DNA from: Candidatus Thiodiazotropha sp. (ex Epidulcina cf. delphinae)
GTDB taxonomy: Bacteria; Pseudomonadota; Gammaproteobacteria; Chromatiales; Chromatiaceae
Length of the DNA: 45,148 nucleotides
Assembly: GCA_025656505.1 (NCBI GenBank)
Contig: JAHXHR010000002.1
Span: forward strand, 1 to 45,148
Direction: 5' to 3'
Part shown: positions 23,768 through 32,210 of the stretch, piece after piece
How positions within the stretch are numbered: the stretch's first letter is position 1
Layout: the number at the start of each line of letters is the position of its first letter
Made by a program: the position numbers and the translations under genes
Notes under the pieces: generated by a model
Told to the model about the DNA's origin: nothing
What the model saw: the letters and a program-made list of their open reading frames with translations, nothing else
The model's database searches: none

Positions 23768-24223
23768 TCAACTTTCAAGCCGACACTGGGTGAGGAAGGC
23801 TTCCAGGCCGACCTCTTCCGCATAGGCCTTCAATGCCTTGGGGCGCGGACCCTTCTCCTTGACCGCGAAGACCTGTTTCGGATTGCTTGGCAGATTACCG
23901 TATTCACCGGCCGGTATCTTGATGGTTGCCTTTGCATTGACGGGTTTTCGGCCCTTGCGCGCAGTCCTTTTTTTAGCCACTCTTTTAGCCGTTGCGGCGC
24001 CTTCGTTCGCTTCCCCCTCAATTCTATGGATGACGCGGCTCGCCCTTGTATAGTGAAAACGGACAAATGCCTCAAAGCTTACACCGTTGTCTTTGAGGAT
24101 TTTTGTGATCTGGCCGTTTGCGGTATCGAGGGCCTTATTCTCCTGCTCGGCCTTTTCCTGCTCCTTTTCCAGTCGTGCAATCTTCGCCTTTAGGCTTTCG
24201 ATCTCTTTTTTGATGTTTGCCAT
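23768..24223 (-). CDS. MvaT/H-NS-like nucleoid-associated protein
   Basis: A 151-residue basic protein. Residues 1-45 form a charged coiled coil (IESLKAKIARLEKEQEKAEQ), as in the oligomerisation domain of xenogeneic silencers. A Lys/Arg/Ala-rich linker with KRVAKKRTARKGRK (about 82-95) follows, then a small C-terminal domain, GEYGNLPSNPKQVFAVKEKG followed by PRPKALKAYAEEVGLEAFL. That end resembles the MvaT DNA-binding domain (a short hairpin, then K-T-L-K-x-W-type helix and a G-P/L-E-A helix). Its start has GGGGAG upstream. It may silence AT-rich foreign DNA, of which this window has several patches. The assignment rests on layout and a short C-terminal match, so an unrelated coiled-coil DNA-binding protein is possible. 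Confidence 0.55.
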   Translation of the reverse strand: MANIKKEIESLKAKIARLEKEQEKAEQENKALDTANGQITKILKDNGVSFEAFVRFHYTRASRVIHRIEGEANEGAATAKRVAKKRTARKGRKPVNAKATIKIPAGEYGNLPSNPKQVFAVKEKGPRPKALKAYAEEVGLEAFLTQCRLES

Positions 24224-24726
24224 AACTCCCCATACCTTTTGATATACCTTACGTGAATTCTAAGATGGTTTTATATTCGATGGCAAATGCTGTGCGAGCC
24301 ATCGCCGGAAACCCTGAAAAAATATAATGCAAAGATCGCTATGAAACGCAAAAGACGCAAACAGCATAGGACAGTACACTAGGGGGCGTTCTCAATCATC
24401 GTTCGTGGCGTGATTCCGGCCCTTTTCCGCGCCGGCGGCGTTGCGATTCGTTGCAATAGAATGACTATTACGCCTCATCGCGCCTTGCCGGCACGAAAAA
24501 TGACTCAGAATCACGCTCACTCAGCTAATTGAGAACGCCCCCTAGGTTGAACGGTATGGGTCAAAATCTTGTCAGTATAGTAACATAGTTGCTAACAAGT
24601 TGTTTTTAATGGACTTAGCGCTGTGCTGACTGGCTCCATGAGAGGAATTTCAGGAATTTCCATCGGGGACAGGGTTGGTCGGCTGTGTTAGCGTTGTAAT
24701 ATAGAAGGTCTTACGAGGATTGCCCG
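24224..24726. other. Intergenic region containing element C
   Basis: About 500 bp between the divergent MvaT-like and DUF3135 genes. It holds element C (24379-24545) and otherwise AT-rich flanks that presumably carry the two promoters. No gene is visible. Confidence 0.5.
24379..24545. repeat. Family C inverted-repeat element
   Basis: A 167-bp element with perfect 18-bp terminal inverted repeats, CTAGGGGGCGTTCTCAAT and its complement. Its interior contains AATAG-AATGA-CTATT, in the same sequence setting (GCGTTGC...TTG before and CGC.T....GCGCC after) as the family A core, although its ends are unrelated to A. No clear target duplication. A solo copy of the left end is at 28030. Confidence 0.82.
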
Positions 24727-25077
24727 ATGAGCCAGATAGTAGATCACCATAAACTCGATTTCGACCATCTTCTCAGCTTGGCGGAGAAAGATCCGGTGCG
24801 ATTCGAAGATATGCGGCAGGAGGCGATAGATGCCTATATCGCCACCCTACCCGCCGATAGACAGGTGCGAATGCGCCGATTGCAGTGGCGCATCGATCAG
24901 GAGCGAAGAAACCGCTCTCCCCTGAGCGCATGCATGCGGATCTCGGGCATGATGTGGGAACACATAGTGGGACCACGGGGATTGCTAGGATGCCTTCAGG
25001 GGGATTGGACGATTACCGCCGGCTCCCAGCGCGTAAAGTGTAGCGTCGTCGAGTTCCCGGCAGAACCCCCCATGTGA
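24727..25077 (+). CDS. DUF3135 family protein
   Basis: A 116-residue soluble, largely helical protein. FDHLLSLAEKDPVRFEDMRQ (13-32) and MRRLQWRIDQERRNRSPLSACMRISGMMW (about 58-86) match the DUF3135 pattern, in which an LQWRIDxER core is followed by a cysteine-containing PLxACxxIS segment. No role is established for the family. The last 30 residues are less conserved. It stands alone, 100 bp upstream of rpmE. Confidence 0.8.
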   Translation: MSQIVDHHKLDFDHLLSLAEKDPVRFEDMRQEAIDAYIATLPADRQVRMRRLQWRIDQERRNRSPLSACMRISGMMWEHIVGPRGLLGCLQGDWTITAGSQRVKCSVVEFPAEPPM

Positions 25078-25177
25078 CCCATGCTTGCCACGGAAGGCGG
25101 CTTGGCTTATCATCCCGTTCTTCCCCTGCCCGAGTCGGTAGGTTGTCAACGATATCCCTATCACAAGTGAGTCAGTC

Positions 25178-25381
25178 ATGAAACCGGATATTCATCCTCG
25201 ATACGAGGAGATCAAGGTCGTCTGCAGTTGCGGCAACGAAATCGTCACCCGCTCTACGTTGGGCCGGGAAGAGATCCATGTCGAGGTCTGTTCCTCCTGC
25301 CATCCTTTCTACACCGGTAAGCAGAAAATCCTCGATACGGCCGGCCGGGTGGACAAGTTTCGCAAGAAGTACAACCGTTAG
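25178..25381 (+). CDS. rpmE: 50S ribosomal protein L31
   Basis: The 67-residue protein is L31 of the zinc-binding type: cysteines at CSC (16 and 18) and CSSC (38 and 41), with HPFYTGKQK and VDKFRKKY at the end. It is a component of the 50S subunit at the central protuberance. A paralogue without the cysteines often exists elsewhere for zinc starvation. It is monocistronic, with a terminator about 60 bp downstream. Confidence 0.97.
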   Translation: MKPDIHPRYEEIKVVCSCGNEIVTRSTLGREEIHVEVCSSCHPFYTGKQKILDTAGRVDKFRKKYNR

Positions 25382-25444
25382 GCCGGCAGCTTCTCCGTTG
25401 CGTCTATCCTCGATGCTGACGGTGGTGTCGTCCGGCCCCAGATG

Positions 25445-25468
25445 GGCTCCGCACTGCGGGGCCTTTTT
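25445..25468 (+). terminator. Rho-independent terminator downstream of rpmE
   Basis: GGCTCCGCACTGCGGGGCC can fold into a GC-rich stem of 8-9 bp (one G-T pair) followed by TTTTT. Confidence 0.7.
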
Positions 25469-25584
25469 GTTGGTGCGGTCCGGTAGGGCGCAAGAGGACA
25501 AAGCCTGGCTGACGCCAGTCAGGAGCGCAACCCGGTGCGGCGAGGCTGGGCGGGCCGGTGGAATATCGGGAAGGAGAGACCCTG

Positions 25585-25674
25585 ATGAAGGGGTATCCGG
25601 CCTATGACGGCGCAATCCAGGGCAAACGACCGGGTATTCTGGTGGTGCATGAGTGGTGAGGGCTCAATGATTGA
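25585..25674 (+). pseudogene. N-terminal relic of a dienelactone hydrolase-family gene
   Basis: Frame 25585 reads MKGYPAYDGAIQGKRPGILV then VHEW, stop, GLND, stop. This matches the start of dienelactone hydrolase-family proteins, whose GYLAYD...KRPGVLVVHEWWGLND motif is well known; the second Trp (TGG) has become TGA at 25657-25659. A Shine-Dalgarno AAGGAGA precedes it at 25571. Similarity ends after GLND, and the alpha/beta hydrolase core with the catalytic triad is missing. It is therefore a short remnant left after a deletion next to sucD. Confidence 0.7.
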
Positions 25675-25730
25675 GGGAATACCGCCCCTGAGCAACGAAC
25701 TCGATGCGAGGGCGCGCTCACAGGCTAGTC

Positions 25731-26612
25731 CTAATGTCGGTCTGAACCAAGCAACTCAGCCATCCGGTTACCCATTTCAGCAGGGGATCTCACCACCTGG
25801 GCGCCGGCGGCTTCCAATGCCTCGAATTTGGCCTCAGCCATGCCTTTGCCGCCGCTGATGATGGCGCCGGCATGGCCCATGCGCTTGCCTGATGGAGCGG
25901 TGACCCCGGCAATGTAGGCCACTACGGGCTTTTTCACATGGGCCTTGATGTAGTCGGCGGCCTCTTCCTCGGCGGAGCCGCCGATCTCACCCACCATGAT
26001 AACCCCCTCGGTCTGCTCATCCTCTCCGAACATCCTCAGGCAGTCGATGAAACTGGTGCCGTTGATAGGGTCGCCGCCCAGACCGACACAAGTGCTTTGG
26101 CCGAGGCCGGCCAGGGTGGTCTGATGTACTGCCTCATAGGTCAGCGTGCCGGACCGGGACATCACCCCGACCCGGCCGGGTTGATGGATCGCACCGGGCA
26201 TAATGCCGATCTTGCATTCGCCGGGGGTGATGATACCGGGACAATTCGGTCCGACAAGCCGGGCTTGGTAAGATTTCAAGGCCTCCTTTACTTTCAGCAT
26301 ATCGAGTATCGGTATGCCTTCGGTGATGCAGGCGATGACCTTGATGCCGGCATCCGCCGCCTCGATGACGGCGTCGGCAGCGAAAGGCGGCGGCACATAG
26401 ATCATGCTGGCATCGGCGCCGGTTGCAGCCACCGCATCGTGAACGGTATCGAAGACCGGCCGGTCGAGATGTGACTGCCCCCCCTTGCCGGGCGTGACGC
26501 CCCCCACCAGGGCGGTGCCGTAAGCGATGGCCTGTTGTGAATGAAAGGTGCCCTGCTTACCGGTGAAGCCCTGACAGATAACGCGCGTGTTTTTGTTGAC
26601 GAGAATGCTCAT
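25731..26612 (-). CDS. sucD: Succinate--CoA ligase subunit alpha
   Basis: A 293-residue Suc[24 protein letters not shown] near the start is the CoA-binding fold, VGPNCPGII is near 120, and [13 protein letters not shown] carries the phosphohistidine near 246. The enzyme makes succinate and ATP or GTP from succinyl-CoA in the TCA cycle. It follows sucC by 42 bp on the same strand. Length is normal. Confidence 0.97.
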   Translation of the reverse strand: MSILVNKNTRVICQGFTGKQGTFHSQQAIAYGTALVGGVTPGKGGQSHLDRPVFDTVHDAVAATGADASMIYVPPPFAADAVIEAADAGIKVIACITEGIPILDMLKVKEALKSYQARLVGPNCPGIITPGECKIGIMPGAIHQPGRVGVMSRSGTLTYEAVHQTTLAGLGQSTCVGLGGDPINGTSFIDCLRMFGEDEQTEGVIMVGEIGGSAEEEAADYIKAHVKKPVVAYIAGVTAPSGKRMGHAGAIISGGKGMAEAKFEALEAAGAQVVRSPAEMGNRMAELLGSDRH

Positions 26613-26654
26613 TGTTGTAGGTATCCTGTAATTTTTTGCGTGATTTGCCTGGGT

Positions 26655-27815
26655 TCAAGCCGCCGCGGCCACGGCTTTCTTGGCGGCTGCGGTAAAGTCA
26701 TGGGCGGTAATGAAATCGATACCGCTGGTTTCAAGCATCGCTAACCCTTGCTCTGCATTCGTGCCCTCCAGTCTGACCACCACGGGCAGCGTCACGCCGA
26801 TGCTTCCAGCGGCGCTGATGATGCCTTCTGCGATCAGGTTGCAGCGTACGATACCGCCGAAGATATTGATCAGCACGCTCTTCACTTTATCGTCGGAAAG
26901 GATCAGCTTGAAGGCTTCGGTGACCCGCTCGGCAGTGGCTCCGCCACCGACATCAAGGAAGTTTGCCGGCTCGCCGCCGTGTAGTTTGACCATATCCATG
27001 GTGGCCATGGCGAGACCGGCGCCGTTGACCATACAGCCGATGTTTCCGTTCAGGGTGATGTAGTTGAGGTCGTGTTGGGCCGCAGCAGCCTCCTTTTCGT
27101 CTTCCTGGGTGATGTCGCGCAGGGCCGAGAGGGACTGGTGCCGATAGAGGGCGTTGTTGTCCAGGTTGATTTTTGCGTCGAGGGCCATCAACGTCTTTGA
27201 GCGGGTAATGATCAACGGATTGATTTCAATGAGGCTGATGTCCTTTTCCATATAGAGTCGGTAGAGAGCCATCATGATGTTCGAAAATTGTTTGATTTGA
27301 TCCCCTGACAATCCTAATCCGAAGGCCAGTTTACGGCATTGAAAGGGAAGCATGCCGGTGGCTGGGTTGACTACCGTGGTGAGAATTTTCTCGGGCGCTT
27401 CAGCGGCTACCTCCTCGATGTTCATGCCGCCGGCCGCTGAGGCCATGAAAGCGATGCGTGAGCGAGCCCGGTCAAGAGAGGCGCCTAGATAGAGCTCCTG
27501 AGCAATATCGCTTCCCTGCTCCACCAGGACACTGTTGACCGGCAGTCCCTGGGGTCCGGTCTGGTTGGTGACCAAGGTCGCACCGAGGATTTCACCCGCC
27601 GCATTTTCGACTTCGTCGAGACTGTACACCAACTTCACGCCACCCGCCTTGCCTCGGCCACCGGTATGCGCCTGGGCCTTGACCACCCAGGTTTTGCCGG
27701 CAAGCCCTTGAGCCGCCGCCCTGGCCTCTTTAGGGCTCAGCGCCGCTTGTCCCAGGGGAACCGGTATGCCATAGTCGGCGAGCAGTGATTTTGCTTGATA
27801 TTCGTGTAGATTCAT
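26655..27815 (-). CDS. sucC: Succinate--CoA ligase subunit beta
   Basis: A 386-residue ATP-grasp subunit. [20 protein letters not shown] is the standard start; [20 protein letters not shown] (about 45-64) binds nucleotide; EINPLI and FGGIVRC near 318 are conserved. It is the first gene of a sucCD pair. sucAB are not adjacent, unlike in E. coli. Confidence 0.97.
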   Translation of the reverse strand: MNLHEYQAKSLLADYGIPVPLGQAALSPKEARAAAQGLAGKTWVVKAQAHTGGRGKAGGVKLVYSLDEVENAAGEILGATLVTNQTGPQGLPVNSVLVEQGSDIAQELYLGASLDRARSRIAFMASAAGGMNIEEVAAEAPEKILTTVVNPATGMLPFQCRKLAFGLGLSGDQIKQFSNIMMALYRLYMEKDISLIEINPLIITRSKTLMALDAKINLDNNALYRHQSLSALRDITQEDEKEAAAAQHDLNYITLNGNIGCMVNGAGLAMATMDMVKLHGGEPANFLDVGGGATAERVTEAFKLILSDDKVKSVLINIFGGIVRCNLIAEGIISAAGSIGVTLPVVVRLEGTNAEQGLAMLETSGIDFITAHDFTAAAKKAVAAAA

Positions 27816-28450
27816 GGTGCAGCCTTTGGTGGTATGGATTAAGGTCCGCTATTGTGGGTATGGGTGGCTCCCTTCTGGCGAGCCGGAAAGGGGCCATCCA
27901 CGGCGTTATGCCTCTTAGCAAGGGCTGGGCCATTCCCGGCGAGGCATGCCTTGCACCCCAAGGGCGCTTCCTGCGGAACGTGACTAACCCCTGCCCGGCA
28001 CGCTGAATGTTACAGTATCTATGACGAGGTACACTAGGGGGCGTATTTGAGTAGAGATTTGCACAATACGCTTGCCGGGCTGTCGCCCTTGTGGCGTATG
28101 GGATTCGGCCTTTGGTCTTCAACTTGCAGTCCGGAAAGACTAGGCTAATATTTTTGCTGCCAAGCATTGGTTTTTCAATGCAATGAAAAATGCATTAAAT
28201 GTCCCTTAATGTTGTCTTTGTGCGATAAATGATGGCAATATACTTGAAATTGATTCGGTGTTGATTTGCGTTTTTTTGATGCCTCGGCAATTGTTTGTTA
28301 GGGTACGTCTCCTTCTGCCCGATACTCTGGATGTTTCGTGAGCCGAGGTACGCAATTGAGTCACTCTCGGCTACCGGGGCGATGGGCCGCATTTTCCAAC
28401 CATGAGAGATGCCTCCGCACCGATATCCAGGATGCCTTTAGGAGCCGACT
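27816..28450. other. Long intergenic region between sucC and the KamA-like gene
   Basis: About 635 bp without a credible gene. It holds the divergent promoters, a solo family C end (28030), and a GC-rich stretch with short palindromes near 27860-28010 such as GGCTC-GCCAGAAGG-GAGCC and AGGCATGCCT. After 28150 it turns AT-rich. The minus-strand ORF at 27730-28167 overlaps sucC and has no family resemblance. Confidence 0.4.
28030..28044 (+). repeat. Solo end of a family C element
   Basis: TACACTAGGGGGCGT is identical to the 15 bases at 24375-24389, at the left edge of element C. No matching right end is found within the next few hundred bases. GCGTATT and AATACGC form a small inverted repeat just inside it. 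Confidence 0.5.
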
Positions 28451-29815
28451 ATGCCGCATAATTCCCAATCGACCAGGTCATTGCTTCACGCTGTGGATTT
28501 TGATTACGCGCCACAGCGATTCACCGTCTATACATCCCGTGACCTGGATCGTATAAGTCAGATAAGGCAGTTGCCCGAGTCGTTGCGTTTCGAGATGAAG
28601 GTGGTTTCATCCGTAATGCCCTTTCGCGTCAATGAGTATGTATTGCAAGAACTCATCGATTGGGACCGGGCGCCCGATGATGCGATTTTTCAACTCGTCT
28701 TTCCGCAACGGGGCATGCTGTCTGAACGGCACTTCAATCGTATGGCCACGGCGATACGATCGGGGATAGGCAAACAGGAACTGTTGGCCGTAGCGAAGGA
28801 GATCCGCGCCGATCTCAATCCTCATCCGGCCGGACAGTTGCAACATAACCTGCCCTATGACGAGTGCGGTGAGCCGCTGCATGGGTTGCAGCACAAATAC
28901 CGGGAGACGGTGCTCTTCTTCCCCAGCCAGGGTCAGACCTGCCACAGTTACTGCACATTCTGTTTTCGTTGGGCGCAGTTCATCGGTGACAAGGAATTAC
29001 GGATGGCTACCACCGAGTCGGAAAGGCTATACGGATATCTGCACACTCACCCTGAAGTGACCGATCTCCTGGTAACGGGCGGTGATCCGATGGTGATGAA
29101 GAGCAAACAGCTCAAGGACTATCTTGAACCCCTGTTACATCCGCAATTCAGCCATATCCAGACCATCCGCATCGGCACCAAGGCGCTGACCTTCTGGCCT
29201 CAGCGCTTCATTACCGATGAGGATGCGGATGAACTGATCGAATTGCTTCACCATTTGGCATTGGCGGGTAAGCATGTCGCCATCATGGCCCACTACAACC
29301 ATTGGCGGGAGCTAAGCACCGATATCGCTCGCGCCGCAATCCGAAGATTGCGCGACGCGGGTGTGGAGATCCGTAGTCAGGGGCCGCTGCTGGCGCATAT
29401 CAATGACCATGCCGATGATTGGGCGAGGTTGTGGAATGAACAGGTTAAACTTGGAATCGTGCCGTACTATATGTTCGTGGAGCGGGATACCGGCGCTCGC
29501 CGATATTTCGAGGTGCCGTTGCATAAAGCCTGGCAAATCTATCGTGACGCCATGAAACAGGTGTCCGGATTGGGGCGCACGGCCCGTGGGCCGAGTATGA
29601 GCGCGGATCCTGGTAAGGTGGAAATCCAGGGGATTACGGAGATCAATGGCGAAAAGGTTTTTGTGTTGCGTTTTATTCAGGCGCGAGATCCCGATTGGGT
29701 CCAGCAACCCTTCTTCGCCCAGTACGATGAAAGGGCTACCTGGTTTGACCAGCTGAAGCCGGTGTCAGGTCTGGCCAGTCCCTTTTTTAAAGCTGCCAAA
29801 GCGCACCCCGGCTGA
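28451..29815 (+). CDS. KamA-family radical SAM protein (lysine 2,3-aminomutase-like)
   Basis: The 454-residue protein has the KamA-type radical SAM motif CHSYCTFC (C164, C168, C171), TDLLVTGGDPMVM near 206 (SAM-binding GGD), and a C-terminal SADPGKVEIQGI whose lysine sits where the PLP-binding Lys of lysine 2,3-aminomutase lies. The N-terminal 150 residues are longer and unlike EpmB, which is about 340 residues, so it is probably not the elongation-factor P modifying enzyme. It may be an aminomutase for a different amino acid, for instance in osmolyte or antibiotic-like metabolism; substrate unknown. GGAG lies 6 bp before the ATG. The gene is alone between sucC and gltA. Confidence 0.78.
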   Translation: MPHNSQSTRSLLHAVDFDYAPQRFTVYTSRDLDRISQIRQLPESLRFEMKVVSSVMPFRVNEYVLQELIDWDRAPDDAIFQLVFPQRGMLSERHFNRMATAIRSGIGKQELLAVAKEIRADLNPHPAGQLQHNLPYDECGEPLHGLQHKYRETVLFFPSQGQTCHSYCTFCFRWAQFIGDKELRMATTESERLYGYLHTHPEVTDLLVTGGDPMVMKSKQLKDYLEPLLHPQFSHIQTIRIGTKALTFWPQRFITDEDADELIELLHHLALAGKHVAIMAHYNHWRELSTDIARAAIRRLRDAGVEIRSQGPLLAHINDHADDWARLWNEQVKLGIVPYYMFVERDTGARRYFEVPLHKAWQIYRDAMKQVSGLGRTARGPSMSADPGKVEIQGITEINGEKVFVLRFIQARDPDWVQQPFFAQYDERATWFDQLKPVSGLASPFFKAAKAHPG

Positions 29816-29937
29816 AGAATCCGGTCTTAGCGGTGGGTCTTGGTGTGGACGGAGAGGCAGTGCGGTTTTATTGTTCAATTCTAAGTGTGCGGCTGACCCG
29901 CCCATAAAATACAATAGTTATCATTTACATGGGCAGG

Positions 29938-29968
29938 TTGATCTGTCACGCCTGCTTCAGGCTATAAT
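29938..29968 (+). promoter_or_regulatory. Candidate sigma-70 promoter of gltA
   Basis: TTGATC, 19 bases, TATAAT, with a perfect -10. Spacing is slightly long. It is upstream of the FNR-type site. Confidence 0.35.
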
Positions 29969-30028
29969 CCGGCTGCTATAAAAAATATATATGACTAAAC
30001 GAGAACGTATACCACCCTCGGAAGGGTG

Positions 30029-30042
30029 TTGATCCACATCAA
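30029..30042 (+). promoter_or_regulatory. FNR/ANR-type site in the gltA leader
   Basis: TTGATCCACATCAA matches the FNR consensus TTGATnnnnATCAA at all 10 defined positions. It lies 52 bp before the gltA ATG and about 60 bp downstream of the TATAAT box. From there a bound regulator would repress that promoter, or activate a promoter starting about 40 bp downstream. Confidence 0.65.
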
Positions 30043-30093
30043 AACCATGCGCCTATCAAGCGCAAGCCTGAAGTAACTCACGGGGAACTCATC

Positions 30094-31395
<1,302 letters not shown>

Positions 31396-31399
31396 TGTT

Positions 31400-31418
31400 A
31401 ACTCAAGTTTCGGAGTTC
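31400..31418 (+). repeat. Solo end of a family B element
   Basis: AACTCAAGTTTCGGAGTTC is identical to the 19-bp end of element B at 4909. It is 5 bp after the gltA stop. Only a degenerate GAACTC-ACGGATTCAGGT near 31592 could be its partner. The sequence between is unlike the interior of B. Confidence 0.65.
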
Positions 31419-31445
31419 GTCTTGTTCCCATATTCTACGAGCTTC

Positions 31446-31579
31446 GTAGGGTGCGGCCCTGCCGCACCGTAACTTGAAGCCCTGGAACCCAAGGTATGGG
31501 TCAGGGGGGCGCAAAGTGAAAACCCCCTCATAGCAAACACGAGCACAACCCGGCATGGTGCGGCAGGGCCGCACCCTAC
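31446..31579. repeat. REP-like inverted pair after gltA
   Basis: A 23-base GC-rich unit at 31446-31468 (GTAGGGTGCGGCCCTGCCGC and onward) recurs as its perfect inverse at 31557-31579. Each unit is itself a hairpin (GGTGCGG-CAGGG-CCGCACC). Such paired palindromes between convergent genes look like REP/BIME sequences and may act as a terminator or RNA stabiliser for gltA and the opposing gene. Confidence 0.7.
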
Positions 31580-31604
31580 GCCCTATCCACACGAACTCAC
31601 GGAT

Positions 31605-32207
31605 TCAGGTATCGAGCAGTGCCGACCCTTTTAACCGCTTCAGGTTGGCGCCTCGAATAGGTTGATTGTCCAGCGGATCCAGGGGTCGCCGGTGATGGTT
31701 TCCGGCAGGCAGGACCGTCAATTCGAAGCCCACCCCGTCGGCATTGAAGTGAAAGCCCGGCATTTGTTGTCGGCTGCCGTCGCTGAACAGTATGGCGTGC
31801 TGTTTTTCCTGCCAGGGTATTTGCAGATCGCTCAGGGCGAACAGAACCTCTTCCGGTGTCTCGGCGAACAGGTGCAGTTGTACGTGGCTGTTGCTGTCGG
31901 CTGTACCATGAAATACCGAACCGACAAGCAGCGGTTGAAATTGACGTAGGGCCTGCATGGCGCTCAAGGCGCTCCGGCGCAGCCGCTGCAGGGCATCGAA
32001 TTGCTGTTCGCCCCTTACCAGCCGCTGCTGTTCCCTCAGCGCCAGTTCTATTTCCTCTCTGCTGGGCATCATCCGGCGTTTGCTGACGCCGTACTTGGCG
32101 GCCGCCTTTTGGCAGGCGTGGCCGATGTTGTCGGAGCGGAGTTCCGTCAGAATGCGGGCGGCTTCGTAGGCAATGCGCCGCTGCAGTTCACGTTTGTTGG
32201 TCGACAT
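31605..32207 (-). CDS. Uncharacterised protein with nucleotidyltransferase-like segment
   Basis: The 200-residue soluble protein starts with a helical RELQRRIAYEAARILTELRS, where a cationic-helix domain of about 90 residues precedes LLVGSVFHGTADSNSHVQLHLFAET (about 93-117). That piece resembles the G-S-x(8-9)-D-x-D core of nucleotidyltransferase folds, with Ser-Asn-Ser-His in place of an Asp pair, so catalysis is doubtful. I do not recognise a named family. It lies 3 bp downstream of the PBP1A stop region's neighbour on the same strand order: PBP1A gene end is at 32211 and this ORF begins at 32207, so the two are probably cotranscribed with PBP1A first... its start codon follows the PBP1A stop by 3 bp. 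Confidence 0.5.
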   Translation of the reverse strand: MSTNKRELQRRIAYEAARILTELRSDNIGHACQKAAAKYGVSKRRMMPSREEIELALREQQRLVRGEQQFDALQRLRRSALSAMQALRQFQPLLVGSVFHGTADSNSHVQLHLFAETPEEVLFALSDLQIPWQEKQHAILFSDGSRQQMPGFHFNADGVGFELTVLPAGNHHRRPLDPLDNQPIRGANLKRLKGSALLDT

Positions 32208-32210
32208 GAG

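Noticed and set aside
27730-28167. 145-residue minus-strand ORF upstream of sucC
   Set aside because: It overlaps the sucC coding start in another frame, has low-complexity, Arg/Pro-rich composition and no family resemblance.
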